Below are positions 44,142 through 53,088 of a stretch of 64,000 nucleotides of DNA, piece by piece. Below the pieces are notes generated by a model. It did not search any database. It was not told where the DNA came from and saw only the letters and a list, made by a program, of their open reading frames with translations. Each line of letters starts with the position of its first letter. Within the stretch, counting starts at the first letter, position 1. Location of the stretch: assembly GCF_009497775.1 (NCBI RefSeq), contig NZ_CP031012.1:1054001-1118000 (forward strand), in the 5' to 3' direction. Position numbers and translations under genes: made by a program. Source of the stretch: Alcaligenes faecalis. Lineage in GTDB: Bacteria > Pseudomonadota > Gammaproteobacteria > Burkholderiales > Burkholderiaceae_B.

Positions 44142-46321
44142 GCCCTTTGCGACGGATCGGGCTGGCTCTGTTGTGCGTCGGATTGGCAGCCTGCTCCAAG
44201 CCCGTTAACAGCCCGTATCAGGAAGGCAGCGCAGCAGAAAACGCGCTGTATAGCGCCTTCACGACTCGTTCTCCCAATCACCTGGACCCGGCCTTGTCCT
44301 ACTCCGGTGACGAGACGCCGTTTACCTATTCGATTTACGAGCCGCTATACGGCTATCACTATCTGGACCGGCCTTATCGCCTGATCCCGAAGGCGGCGGC
44401 CGAGCTGGTAGACCCTGTGTATCTGGATGAGCAGGGCAATCGTTTGCCTGCCGATGTGCCAGGTGATCAGGTGGCCATCAGCCGTTATGACATTCCGATC
44501 AAGCAAGGCATTCGTTTTCAGCCGCATCCGGCCTTTGCCTTGGATGAGCAGGGCGAGTTTCGTTATTACCCCATGCGGGCACCGGATCTGAACGATGCCT
44601 TCAGCATTGCTGACTTCGCCCATACCGGCTCGCGCGAGCTGACGGCTCACGATTACGTTTACGCCTTCAAGCGTCTGGCCAGCCCGCGTTTGGCATCCCC
44701 TGTGCTGGGTGTGATGGCCGAGCATATCCGGGGTTTCAAGGAGTTCAGCGAAGAACTGGCCCAGATCGACAAGCAGGAGCCGCGGCCGCAATGGCTGGAT
44801 TTGCGGCCCTTCACTTTGCCGGGCGTGCGGGCTCTGGACAAGCATACGCTGCGTATCGAGGTCAAGGGCAAGTATCCGCAGTTCAAGTACTGGCTGGCCA
44901 TGACTTTTACCGCGCCCATGGCCTGGGAGGCCGAGCGCTTCTACAGCCAGCCACGCATGGCGCAGCACAATCTGACGCTGGATAGCTGGCCGGTGGGCAC
45001 AGGCCCGTTCATGCTGACGGAGTCCTTGACCAACCGCCGTCACGTCCTGAGCCGCAACCCCAATTACCGGGGTGAACCCTACCCTTGCGTAGGTGAGCCG
45101 GGCGACCGGGAGGCTGGACTGCTGGAGGATTGCGGCAAACCCATGCCTTTCCTGGATAAAGTCGTGTTCTCTTTGGAAAAAGAGAGCGTCCCCTTGATGG
45201 GCAAGTTTCTGCAAGGCTATTACGACATTCCGCAGGTGGAGCGAGGCGAGTATGGTGTTGCCATGACCGTAGCCGCACAGGACTCGGTAGACAAAGCCAA
45301 TCTGTATCAGGAGCGCGGTCTGCAATTGCGCACCGCTCCTGAAGCGCAATTGTTTTATATGGGCTTTAACTGGCACGACCCGGTGGTCGGGCAGGGCGAT
45401 ACGCCCGAGCAGTTCGAAAAAAATCGCAAGCTGCGTCTGGCTATCAGCATTGTGTTCGACTGGGAGCAGTATGTTTCCATTTTCATGAACGACCAGGGGG
45501 AGGCCGCGCATAGTCCTTTGCCGCCTGGCGTGCCGGGCTATCAGCCGCTGCCTCAGGGTGCCAATCCTTACGTCTACACCAAGGACAATGGCGTGGTGAA
45601 ACGCCGCAGCCTGGACGAAGCCCGTGACTTGTTGCGACAGGCAGGCTATCCCGATGGACGGGACAGCCGTACCGGCAAGCCCTTGATTCTGTATTACGAC
45701 TCCATGATGGGCATGGGCTCGGATGCCACGGTGGACTGGATGCGCCGTCAACTGGCTCAAGTAGGCTTGCAGCTGGAAGTGCGCGCCACCGACTACAACC
45801 GCTTTCAGGACAAGATGAAACGCGGCGCGGCACAGCTATTCCTTTGGGGCTGGGTAGCCGACTACCCGGATGCGGAAAACTTTTTCACCTTGCTGTATGG
45901 CCCCCAGGCCAAGAAAGATTTTGGGGGCGAAAACGCCGCCAACTATCAAAGCGCCGAGTTTGATCGCCTGTACGAGCAAATGCGCTTTCTGAACGATGGT
46001 CCGGACAAGCAGGCGGTGGTGCAGCAGATGATTCATCTGGTCCAGCACGATGCCCCCTGGATGTTTGGCTATGTGCCCAATGCGGGCGGTGCGTATCAAA
46101 GCTGGGTGCGCAATGCCAAGCCGTCCATGATGGTGCGCGACAGTATCCAGTATTACCGTATCGACCCCGAACAGCGTGTGGAGCGCATTGATCGCTGGAA
46201 CGGCCCTGTCTGGTGGCCCGCCATTCCGCTGGGCTTGCTGGCCTTGATTCTGGTGTGGGTGGTGCGCTCGCAGGCTTTGGCGCGTCGTCGCCACGTGGCT
46301 CTGCGCAAGGAGAAAGACTGA
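44135..46321 (+). CDS. Peptide ABC-transporter binding lipoprotein with a C-terminal membrane helix
   Basis: A 728-residue family 5 extracellular solute-binding protein. A lipobox (VGLAACS, lipid cysteine about residue 20) is followed by the oligopeptide-binding fold (about 35-685, with segments YSIYEPLYGYHY, GTGPFMLTESL and AQLFLWGWVADYPDAENFF). At the end, residues about 692-712 (AIPLGLLALILVWVVRSQA) form a hydrophobic helix with a basic tail, so the protein seems anchored at both ends. The gene shares its stop with the next start (TGATG), and the operon encodes two permeases and a double ATPase. Confidence 0.9.
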   Translation: MLSPLRRIGLALLCVGLAACSKPVNSPYQEGSAAENALYSAFTTRSPNHLDPALSYSGDETPFTYSIYEPLYGYHYLDRPYRLIPKAAAELVDPVYLDEQGNRLPADVPGDQVAISRYDIPIKQGIRFQPHPAFALDEQGEFRYYPMRAPDLNDAFSIADFAHTGSRELTAHDYVYAFKRLASPRLASPVLGVMAEHIRGFKEFSEELAQIDKQEPRPQWLDLRPFTLPGVRALDKHTLRIEVKGKYPQFKYWLAMTFTAPMAWEAERFYSQPRMAQHNLTLDSWPVGTGPFMLTESLTNRRHVLSRNPNYRGEPYPCVGEPGDREAGLLEDCGKPMPFLDKVVFSLEKESVPLMGKFLQGYYDIPQVERGEYGVAMTVAAQDSVDKANLYQERGLQLRTAPEAQLFYMGFNWHDPVVGQGDTPEQFEKNRKLRLAISIVFDWEQYVSIFMNDQGEAAHSPLPPGVPGYQPLPQGANPYVYTKDNGVVKRRSLDEARDLLRQAGYPDGRDSRTGKPLILYYDSMMGMGSDATVDWMRRQLAQVGLQLEVRATDYNRFQDKMKRGAAQLFLWGWVADYPDAENFFTLLYGPQAKKDFGGENAANYQSAEFDRLYEQMRFLNDGPDKQAVVQQMIHLVQHDAPWMFGYVPNAGGAYQSWVRNAKPSMMVRDSIQYYRIDPEQRVERIDRWNGPVWWPAIPLGLLALILVWVVRSQALARRRHVALRKEKD

Positions 46322-47298
46322 TGTTTTCCTATATGCTGCGGCGCATTCTGTATGGCGTGCTGATTCTGATCGGGGTCAATCTGCTGACCTTTGTGCTGTT
46401 CTTTGCCGTGAACACGCCCGATGATATGGCCCGCCTGTCCATCGGCGGACAGCGCGTCAGCCAGACTGCCATTGAAAACTGGAAGGCAGAGCGCGGTTAT
46501 AACAAGCCGCTGTTTTATAACGCACAGGCGGAAGGCTCCCAAAGCTTTACCGACACGATTTTCTACGAACGCTCGGTTCCCTTGTTGCGCCTGGATTTTG
46601 GCTTGTCTGATCAGGGGCAGGATATTGCCTATCAGATCAAGCAACGCATGGGGCCCAGTCTGGCGCTGGCCCTGCCCACTTTCTTTTTAGGTTTATGGGT
46701 GTGCATCAGCTTTGCCTTGCTGATGGTGTTCTTCCGGGGCACCCGACTGGATTTTTCGGCCGTTGTGCTGTGCGTGGTGCTGATGTCCATTTCGGGCCTG
46801 TTCTACATCATCGCCGGGCAGTGGCTGTTTGCACGGGTCCTGCGTTGGGTGCCGTTCTCGGGCTGGGTGGAAGGGATGGATAACTGGCGCTTTCTGGTCT
46901 TGCCGGTGCTGGTGGGGATTTTGTCGCGCATCGGTGCGGAATCCCGCTTTTATCGCAGCCTGTTCCTGGAAGAAGCCAGCCGTGATTATGTGCGTACGGC
47001 GCGCTCCAAGGGGCTGACGGAATCCACTGTCCTGTTCCGCCACGTTTTGCCCAATGCGCTATTGCCCATTCTGACGGGCACCGTATCGGCCTTGCCCTTG
47101 CTGTTCATGGGCAGTCTGATCTCCGAGTCTTTTTTTGGTATTCCGGGTCTGGGCAGCTTCACCATTGATGCCATCAATGCCCAGGACTTCTCCATTGTGC
47201 GTGCCATGGTGTTTTTAGGATCGATGCTTTATATCGCCGGTTTGATTCTGGCGGATATCTCCTACACCCTGGTTGACCCCCGCATTCGTTTCAGTTGA
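46321..47298 (+). CDS. Peptide ABC-transporter permease 1 (DppB type)
   Basis: A 325-residue inner-membrane permease with six helices. The N-terminal MLRRILYGVLILIGVNLLTF is characteristic of DppB/YejB proteins, and the EAA loop is SRDYVRTARSKGLTESTVLF (about 220-239) followed by HVLPNALLPI. The start is set by the TGATG overlap with the preceding gene. It pairs with the next permease to form the channel. Confidence 0.92.
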   Translation: MFSYMLRRILYGVLILIGVNLLTFVLFFAVNTPDDMARLSIGGQRVSQTAIENWKAERGYNKPLFYNAQAEGSQSFTDTIFYERSVPLLRLDFGLSDQGQDIAYQIKQRMGPSLALALPTFFLGLWVCISFALLMVFFRGTRLDFSAVVLCVVLMSISGLFYIIAGQWLFARVLRWVPFSGWVEGMDNWRFLVLPVLVGILSRIGAESRFYRSLFLEEASRDYVRTARSKGLTESTVLFRHVLPNALLPILTGTVSALPLLFMGSLISESFFGIPGLGSFTIDAINAQDFSIVRAMVFLGSMLYIAGLILADISYTLVDPRIRFS

Positions 47299-47305
47299 GC
47301 CCGCC

Positions 47306-48760
47306 ATGCCACAGTTCGTCTTTCTCTGGACCGATACCTTTGTGCTGGCGCTGTTCCTGGCCATGGCGCTCTATACCTGGCGCGTCGTCAAACGTCCCGC
47401 CTTGCGCTCGGCCTGGGCCAGTGTGGCGCGTACGCCATCGGCCATGTGTGCCGCGGTTTTTCTGGTCTTTTTCCTGCTGATTGGTCTGCTCGATTCCATT
47501 CACTATCGGCCGCTATTGCCGGCTGCTCCAGGGCAGGAAGCCAGCACGGCAAGCTATGCCCCTGTCGCCCGTTCTGCTTTGGACGATATTCTGAAAAAAG
47601 CCGGGCTGGCCGAGGTGGAAAAAACTTATTCAGCTCCCTTGGCCCGCTTTCAGCTGACCAAGGAAAGCATGCTGATTGACGGCAAGCCCGTGCGAGACTT
47701 CCCGCGTCTGGTCAATGCCGGGGTGGGCATGGATACGCCTGCCGAGCATAGACACGATATTGTGCAGCTAGGCCTCAAAGGCCTGGCCTGGGGTGTGCTG
47801 GGCAGCGTGGTGCTGGCTGTCCTGCTGACGCTGTGGGGGCGCAAGCAAGCCATGGAACCGGGCTGGGGCGCGGCCTGGCGTTATTGGTGGCAAGGGCAGG
47901 GCCTGGTGAATTGGCGACTGGTCTGGTTCAGTGCCTGCGTGCTGGTGATACTGCTATGCCTGGTTCTGAGCCTTAGCGCGAACTATTACGTGCTGGGCAC
48001 GGATCGCACGGGTAACGACATCATCTGGCAAGCCTTGAAAAGTGTGCGCACCGCCTTGGTGATTGGCACCTTGACCACCTTCGCCATGTTGCCGCCTGCC
48101 ATCATTCTGGGCTTGGCTGCTGGGTACTTCCGGGGCTGGGTGGATGATGTCATTCAATACATTTACACCACCTTGACCTCCATCCCCGGCGTACTGCTGA
48201 TTGCCGCTTGCGTGTTGATGATGCAGGTCTATATCGACACCCATCCCGACAGCTTCGACACCGTGGCTGCTCGCGCCGATCTGCGTTTGTTCATGCTGTG
48301 TCTGATTCTGGGCCTGACCGGCTGGGCGGGCCTGTGCCGTCTGCTACGTGCCGAGGTGCTGAAACTGCGCGAGCTGGATTATGTTCAGGCTGCCCAAGCG
48401 TTTGGTGTTGGTCATCTGCGCATCATGTTCCGCCACCTGCTGCCTAACGTCATGCACATTGTGCTGATCACCCTGATTCTGGAGTTCTCCGGTCTGGTGC
48501 TGTACGAGGCCGTGCTGTCTTATCTGGGCATTGGTGTAGACCCCAGCATGCCATCCTTTGGACGCATGATTGATGCCGCTCGCAGCGAGCTTTCCCGCGA
48601 TCCGATTATCTGGTGGGGGCTGGCCGGGGCCTTTGTGATGATGCTGGGGCTGGTTCTGTCCGCGAACATTTTTGCCGATGCGGTGCAAACGGCCTTTGAT
48701 CCTCGCACCCGCCGCTTCAAGGCTTTGCGAGTACGCCGCACAGGAGGAGCCAAGGTATGA
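47306..48760 (+). CDS. Peptide ABC-transporter permease 2 (DppC type, enlarged)
   Basis: A 484-residue permease, longer than the usual 300. After a first helix (about 5-25) and a second (about 47-65), an extra periplasmic domain of about 100 residues precedes the helices of the normal channel core (from about 225). The core has TDRTGNDIIWQALKSVRTAL and the EAA loop LRELDYVQAAQAFGVGHLRI (about 360-379). The ATG at 47306 starts 7 bp after the previous stop. Its last 4 nt overlap the ATPase start (ATGA). Confidence 0.9.
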   Translation: MPQFVFLWTDTFVLALFLAMALYTWRVVKRPALRSAWASVARTPSAMCAAVFLVFFLLIGLLDSIHYRPLLPAAPGQEASTASYAPVARSALDDILKKAGLAEVEKTYSAPLARFQLTKESMLIDGKPVRDFPRLVNAGVGMDTPAEHRHDIVQLGLKGLAWGVLGSVVLAVLLTLWGRKQAMEPGWGAAWRYWWQGQGLVNWRLVWFSACVLVILLCLVLSLSANYYVLGTDRTGNDIIWQALKSVRTALVIGTLTTFAMLPPAIILGLAAGYFRGWVDDVIQYIYTTLTSIPGVLLIAACVLMMQVYIDTHPDSFDTVAARADLRLFMLCLILGLTGWAGLCRLLRAEVLKLRELDYVQAAQAFGVGHLRIMFRHLLPNVMHIVLITLILEFSGLVLYEAVLSYLGIGVDPSMPSFGRMIDAARSELSRDPIIWWGLAGAFVMMLGLVLSANIFADAVQTAFDPRTRRFKALRVRRTGGAKV

Positions 48761-50442
48761 GTGAGCTTGAAAATGTCTCCGCCGTGAAGCCCTCCGCCAC
48801 GCCTGCCGTGTTGAATATCGAGGGCCTGGAGCTGCGCGTGCAGTCCGATGCCGGTGTGCAAAGCGTGGTGCGTAATTTGTCTTTGGCTGTGCAGCGCGGT
48901 GAAACCTTTGCCTTGGTGGGGGAGTCTGGCTGCGGCAAAAGCATGACAGCCATGGCGATCCTGCGCCTCTTGCCCGAAGCGGCCTGGATGCAGTCCGGTC
49001 AAATTGCCTTGGACGGGCTGGAGTTGCCGCCTTTGCCTGAACAGCAAATGCAGGATGTGCGCGGTAAGCGCATCAGCGTGATTTTTCAGGAACCCTCCAC
49101 CAGCCTGAATCCGGTCATGTCCATTGGTCGGCAGATCAGCGAGGTGATTCGTCGTCATGCTGTGGTTCCCGCGGGGCAGGAGAGGGCAACGGCTATCAAA
49201 TGGCTGGAGCGTGTCGGTATTCCCGGTGCCGCCCAGCGCTACGACGACTTTCCGTTCCAGTTTTCCGGCGGCCAGAAGCAACGCATCATGATTGCGATTG
49301 CCCTGGCGGCAGAGCCCGATTTGCTGGTGGCTGACGAGCCAACCACCGCGCTGGATGTGACGGTTCAGGCGCAGATTTTGCAGCTGCTGGCCGATATACA
49401 GAAAGAGATGGGCCTGGCTATCTTGCTGATTACGCACGATTTGCTGCTGGTGAAGCAGTACGCCGACTATGTGGCCTTGATGCGGCATGGGCAAATTGTG
49501 GAAGCCGGGCTGGCCAGCCAGTTCTTTCTGCGCCCCAGCCATCCGTATGCCCGTGAATTACTGGATGCCATTCCTACTTTTGAAAAACGCGGACGTCCCT
49601 TGTCCCGCGCCATTGCACCTATCGAAGCCGTAGCCCCGCGCAGTAGCGGCAAAGAGCTGGTGCTGGATATTCAGGGTTTGTCTGTTTCCTATAAGCAGGC
49701 TGGCTCCTGGTGGCGACGCCTGCCTGTGATTCCCGTGGTCAAAGACTTGAGCCTGCAATTGCACAAGGGCGAAACTCTGGCTTTGGTCGGTGAATCCGGC
49801 TGCGGTAAAAGCACGGTTGCGCGCACCTTGATGCGCTTGCTGGATCACCAGGCGCAGATCAGTGGTCAGGTGCAGATGCAGGGGCAGAATGTCTTGCAAG
49901 TGAAAGGCAAGGCCTTGCGGCAATTGCGCTCAAGCTTGCAGATCATTTTTCAGGACCCGTATGGGTCGCTGGACCCACGCATGATGGTGGGCGATATCCT
50001 CTTGGAAGGTCTGACTGCGTTGCGTCCCGAGCTGGATGCCAAGGCGCGTCGCAAACGAATTGAAACTTTAGTGGATCAAGTCGGTCTACCCAAGAATGCC
50101 CTGGATCGTTACGCGCATGAGTTCTCCGGTGGGCAACGTCAGCGCATCGCCATTGCACGGGCCTTGGCAGTTGAACCCGCTGTTCTGATTTGTGACGAGC
50201 CCACTTCGGCCCTGGACGTGTCCGTACAAGCGCAGATTCTGGATCTGATGCGCGAATTGCAGATGGAACTGGGTCTGGCTTATTTGTTCATTACCCATAA
50301 TTTCGGGGTTGTGGAGTATCTGGCCGATCGAATTGCTATCATGGCCAAGGGGCGCATCGTGGAGCAGGGCAGTGCCCAGCATGTTCTGTTCCATCCGCAG
50401 GAAGAATTGACGCAGCGTCTGCTGGCCGCTGTTCCCCGTTAA
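48757..50442 (+). CDS. Peptide ABC-transporter double ATPase (DppD-DppF fusion, YejF type)
   Basis: A 561-residue protein with two complete ATPase halves. The first (about 20-270) has Walker A GESGCGKSMTA and signature FSGGQKQRIMIAIAL. The second (about 300-560) has Walker A GESGCGKSTVA, signature FSGGQRQRIAIARAL and Walker B AVLICDEPTSALD. Each half has an H-loop histidine (LLITHD and LFITHN). It powers the two permeases encoded just upstream. A terminator follows. Confidence 0.95.
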   Translation: MSELENVSAVKPSATPAVLNIEGLELRVQSDAGVQSVVRNLSLAVQRGETFALVGESGCGKSMTAMAILRLLPEAAWMQSGQIALDGLELPPLPEQQMQDVRGKRISVIFQEPSTSLNPVMSIGRQISEVIRRHAVVPAGQERATAIKWLERVGIPGAAQRYDDFPFQFSGGQKQRIMIAIALAAEPDLLVADEPTTALDVTVQAQILQLLADIQKEMGLAILLITHDLLLVKQYADYVALMRHGQIVEAGLASQFFLRPSHPYARELLDAIPTFEKRGRPLSRAIAPIEAVAPRSSGKELVLDIQGLSVSYKQAGSWWRRLPVIPVVKDLSLQLHKGETLALVGESGCGKSTVARTLMRLLDHQAQISGQVQMQGQNVLQVKGKALRQLRSSLQIIFQDPYGSLDPRMMVGDILLEGLTALRPELDAKARRKRIETLVDQVGLPKNALDRYAHEFSGGQRQRIAIARALAVEPAVLICDEPTSALDVSVQAQILDLMRELQMELGLAYLFITHNFGVVEYLADRIAIMAKGRIVEQGSAQHVLFHPQEELTQRLLAAVPR

Positions 50443-50453
50443 GCCGCGCCACA

Positions 50454-50486
50454 TGCCGGACTTGCCCTGATCAGTCCGGCACTTCT
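50454..50486 (+). terminator. Terminator of the peptide ABC operon
   Basis: The arms TGCCGGACT and AGTCCGGCA around a 10-nt loop, 11 bp past the ATPase stop. The tail (CTTCTAT) is only moderately T-rich. Confidence 0.7.
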
Positions 50487-50529
50487 ATGTCACAATACGG
50501 CGGTCTGTCCGCCCATTGATACACACATT

Positions 50530-51006
50530 ATGAGTCTGAAGGTTTTTGATCTTGAATGCGAACACGGTCATGTGTTCGAGGGTTGGTTTAGCTCACGCGA
50601 AAGTTACGATGAGCAGATCAGTCGTGGGCTCTTGTGTTGCCCCGTCTGCGACAGCCACGAGGTCATACGCAAGCTTTCGGCTCCCCGTATCAATGTAGGA
50701 GCACAGGAAAGCATCAGCGCTCCAGTTAGTGCTCCGGTTCCGCCGCCTTTGCCTTCAACCATGCCGACCGAAGAGCAAATGCGGGCGATTCAAGGCCAGC
50801 TCTTGCAGGAGCTGCGTTCGGTAATACGCAAGTCGGACAATGTGGGCACCCAGTTTGCCCAGGAAGCGCGCCGTATGCACGAAGGCGACATTGAACCGCG
50901 CGCAATCCGTGGTCAGGCCACCGCGCAGGAATATCAGGAACTGGCCGACGACGGCATTATTGCCATGCCGATTCCGGACTTTCTGGATGATGACCGCCTG
51001 CAGTAA
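50530..51006 (+). CDS. DUF1178 protein with zinc-ribbon N-terminus
   Basis: A 158-residue protein of unknown function. The N-terminus has four metal-ligand candidates typical of a rubredoxin-like zinc ribbon (DLECEHGHVFEGWF and GLLCCPVCDSHEV). A Pro/Ala linker and a helical C-terminal half containing ARRMHEGDIEPRAIRGQAT follow, the conserved core of the family. The 3' end overlaps the end of the convergent sigma-54 regulator gene by 50 nt. Confidence 0.85.
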   Translation: MSLKVFDLECEHGHVFEGWFSSRESYDEQISRGLLCCPVCDSHEVIRKLSAPRINVGAQESISAPVSAPVPPPLPSTMPTEEQMRAIQGQLLQELRSVIRKSDNVGTQFAQEARRMHEGDIEPRAIRGQATAQEYQELADDGIIAMPIPDFLDDDRLQ

Positions 51007-52846
51007 TTAACGGCGCCATTTCTTTTAGTCTGCGATGCAAGGTGCTGCGATGCAGTCCCAAGGCGCGCGCTGCCTGTGAAATATTTCCCTGATGTTGCTC
51101 CAAAGCCTGCTGCACGGCGGCGTATTCCTGTTCCTTCAGGGTTTGTGGCTTAGGCGCGGTAGGGGTACTTGTTTCCGTGATATTCCGGGCTGCTGAGGCG
51201 GCAGGCTCTTGAGCCAGCACCGGGTGTTCGACATTCAAACACGGCAAGGCAGGCAGATCCTGTGCCAGCCACAGACGCCCCGGCGAATCTTGCACAATGA
51301 TTTGCAGCAACACTGATCGCAACTGGCGGTAATTGCCTGGCCAATCGTAGTCCTGTAGTGTTTGCAGGGCTTCAGGATGTAGCTGGGGGACTGCCTGGCC
51401 TTGCGCCAGAATGGCCAGTTCCCTGGAAATATAGTCGCCCAGATCGTTGCGTTCTCTAAGGCTGGGGACGGTGCAGATATAGTCTTGCAGCCGGAAGTAC
51501 AGGTCGGCACGGAAGCGGCCATCACGTACCAGTTTTTCCAGCGGCTGATGGCTGGCGCTGATCAGCTGGAAGTCCAGCCTGTGTGTGCGTTCTGAACCCA
51601 GTGCCTGAACTTCACGCTCTTGCAGAACCCGCAGTAGGCGGCTTTGCAAACCCACCGGCATATCGCCAATCTCATCCAGAAACAGCACACCGCCATGGGC
51701 CTGACGCAATTTGCCAGCATAGCCTTGGCGACGCGCCCCGGTAAACGCACCGGCTTCATAACCAAACAGCTCGGCTTCAATCAGGGTTTCGGGCAGGGCG
51801 GCGCAGTTAATCGCCACAAAAGGACCGGACTGCGACTTGTGACGGCGATGCAGCTCACGCGCCATACGTTCCTTGCCCGAGCCGCTGGGGCCGCTGAGCA
51901 AGATGGACAGGCCCATTTGCATGGCTCGCAAGGCGGGTTCCAGCGCATTTTCCTGTTGAGGCGAGAGTTGCGGGTTCTCCGCAGTTTCGGTTTGAGTTCG
52001 CGTTTGAGTCTGAACGCTGCGGGCAGGCCCCTGAGATTTGGTCGCCGTACTCAGGTGCAGTGTTGTTGGTCTATTCGTATTCTTGGCCTGCTCCAATACG
52101 GCATTCAGATCCTGGCCTGGTAGTTCCTGCCAATCGTGTCGCAATAAATGGGCTGCCAGCTCGTCGGCAGCCACAATCGTGTCGTCTTCCAGAACCAGAC
52201 GACCGCTAAAAGCGCTATTGAGCAGGCCGGGGTCGGTATGAAGATGCAGCAGACGACGCGTAGGTGTGCATAGCGATTCCAGCATCTGACGACTGATCTG
52301 GCGGGCGTACAACTGCGCCAAATCCAGCGCGTAGTGATGTTCCAGCTCTGAAGGCCCGGAAATATCCAGCACCCCAATAATCTGACCATAAGGGTCAAAA
52401 ATGGGGGCGGCATGGCAGCTCAGAATCCGGTTGTCAGGCAGATAGTGCTGGCTGCCGTGAATCTTGATGGGCTGCGCGCAGAACAGTGCGGTGCCAATTG
52501 CATTCGTGCCGCGATGGTTCTCGGCCCAGCTGACGCCTGCACGCAAGGCAACCTGCTCGGCCCGTTGCAGAAAATGTGGGTCCCCCGCCTGTTGCAAGAC
52601 CGTGCCTTGTGCGTCGCACAATAAAACCAGACTGCGATGCGGGTGCACCAGCGCCGCCAGATCCTGTACCGCTGCCGAGGAGTGATGCAACAAGTGATGC
52701 TGTTGTTCCAGCAACTGTCGCAGCGCACCTTGGCTCATGTCCCTGGGTTCCGCGCTTAACTCCGACTCCATCGTCTGACAGCGCTCCCAGGACTGACGCC
52801 ACATGGTTTCGTTGGTCTGCGGGCAAAACGAGTGTAGAGAAGTCAT
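50957..52846 (-). CDS. AcoR-type sigma-54-dependent activator
   Basis: A 629-residue enhancer-binding protein. A GAF-type sensory region lies at about 65-200 (AEQVALRAGVSWAENHRGTN is the AcoR/AcxR signature region). The AAA+ domain spans about 290-520, with Walker A GPSGSGKERMAREL, an intact sigma-54 contact loop GAFTGA, and Walker B GGVLFLDEIGDM. A Fis-type helix-turn-helix is at the C-terminus (NISQAARALGLHRSTLHRRL). It diverges from an aldehyde/alcohol dehydrogenase operon that has a sigma-54 promoter and three inverted repeats, so it very likely activates that operon when an alcohol or aldehyde is present. The ATG at 52846 is chosen over an upstream in-frame start. Confidence 0.92.
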   Translation of the reverse strand: MTSLHSFCPQTNETMWRQSWERCQTMESELSAEPRDMSQGALRQLLEQQHHLLHHSSAAVQDLAALVHPHRSLVLLCDAQGTVLQQAGDPHFLQRAEQVALRAGVSWAENHRGTNAIGTALFCAQPIKIHGSQHYLPDNRILSCHAAPIFDPYGQIIGVLDISGPSELEHHYALDLAQLYARQISRQMLESLCTPTRRLLHLHTDPGLLNSAFSGRLVLEDDTIVAADELAAHLLRHDWQELPGQDLNAVLEQAKNTNRPTTLHLSTATKSQGPARSVQTQTRTQTETAENPQLSPQQENALEPALRAMQMGLSILLSGPSGSGKERMARELHRRHKSQSGPFVAINCAALPETLIEAELFGYEAGAFTGARRQGYAGKLRQAHGGVLFLDEIGDMPVGLQSRLLRVLQEREVQALGSERTHRLDFQLISASHQPLEKLVRDGRFRADLYFRLQDYICTVPSLRERNDLGDYISRELAILAQGQAVPQLHPEALQTLQDYDWPGNYRQLRSVLLQIIVQDSPGRLWLAQDLPALPCLNVEHPVLAQEPAASAARNITETSTPTAPKPQTLKEQEYAAVQQALEQHQGNISQAARALGLHRSTLHRRLKEMAPLITAGGHHPESPESAWQ

Positions 52847-52865
52847 GAGTGTGCTCCGGGAGGGG

Positions 52866-52923
52866 TGTCGCATCCTGCGACAGTGCTCGCATTTTGCGAC
52901 AGTAGCTGTCGCAGCCTGCGACT
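52866..52923. promoter_or_regulatory. Triple upstream activating sequence for the AcoR-type activator
   Basis: Three 17-bp inverted repeats fit TGTCGCA-N3-TGCGACA: site A at 52866-52882 (perfect), site B at 52885-52901 (left arm GCTCGCA), and site C at 52907-52923 (right arm ends T). They lie between the activator gene and the sigma-54 promoter, about 65-120 bp upstream of the -24 box. That is where enhancer-binding proteins dock. Confidence 0.8.
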
Positions 52924-52986
52924 GGAGGTCGTTCCATTATGGAGGCGGGCAAGCCCAGGAGCGAGTCGGGACAATCGCTACTTAGT

Positions 52987-53003
52987 TTGGCACGTTATTT
53001 GCT
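52987..53003 (+). promoter_or_regulatory. Sigma-54 (RpoN) promoter of the aldehyde/alcohol dehydrogenase operon
   Basis: TTGGCACG, four bases, then TTGCT matches the -24/-12 consensus (TGGCAC-N5-TTGC) exactly. Transcription should start near 53014, giving a leader of about 75 nt. Confidence 0.9.
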
Positions 53004-53088
53004 TTAGTTAAATCAGGATAAAGGCACCCCTAACCTTTCCCTGCGGTGCACGTCTGGTGACACCGAACTAAATCAATAAGGAGACATC

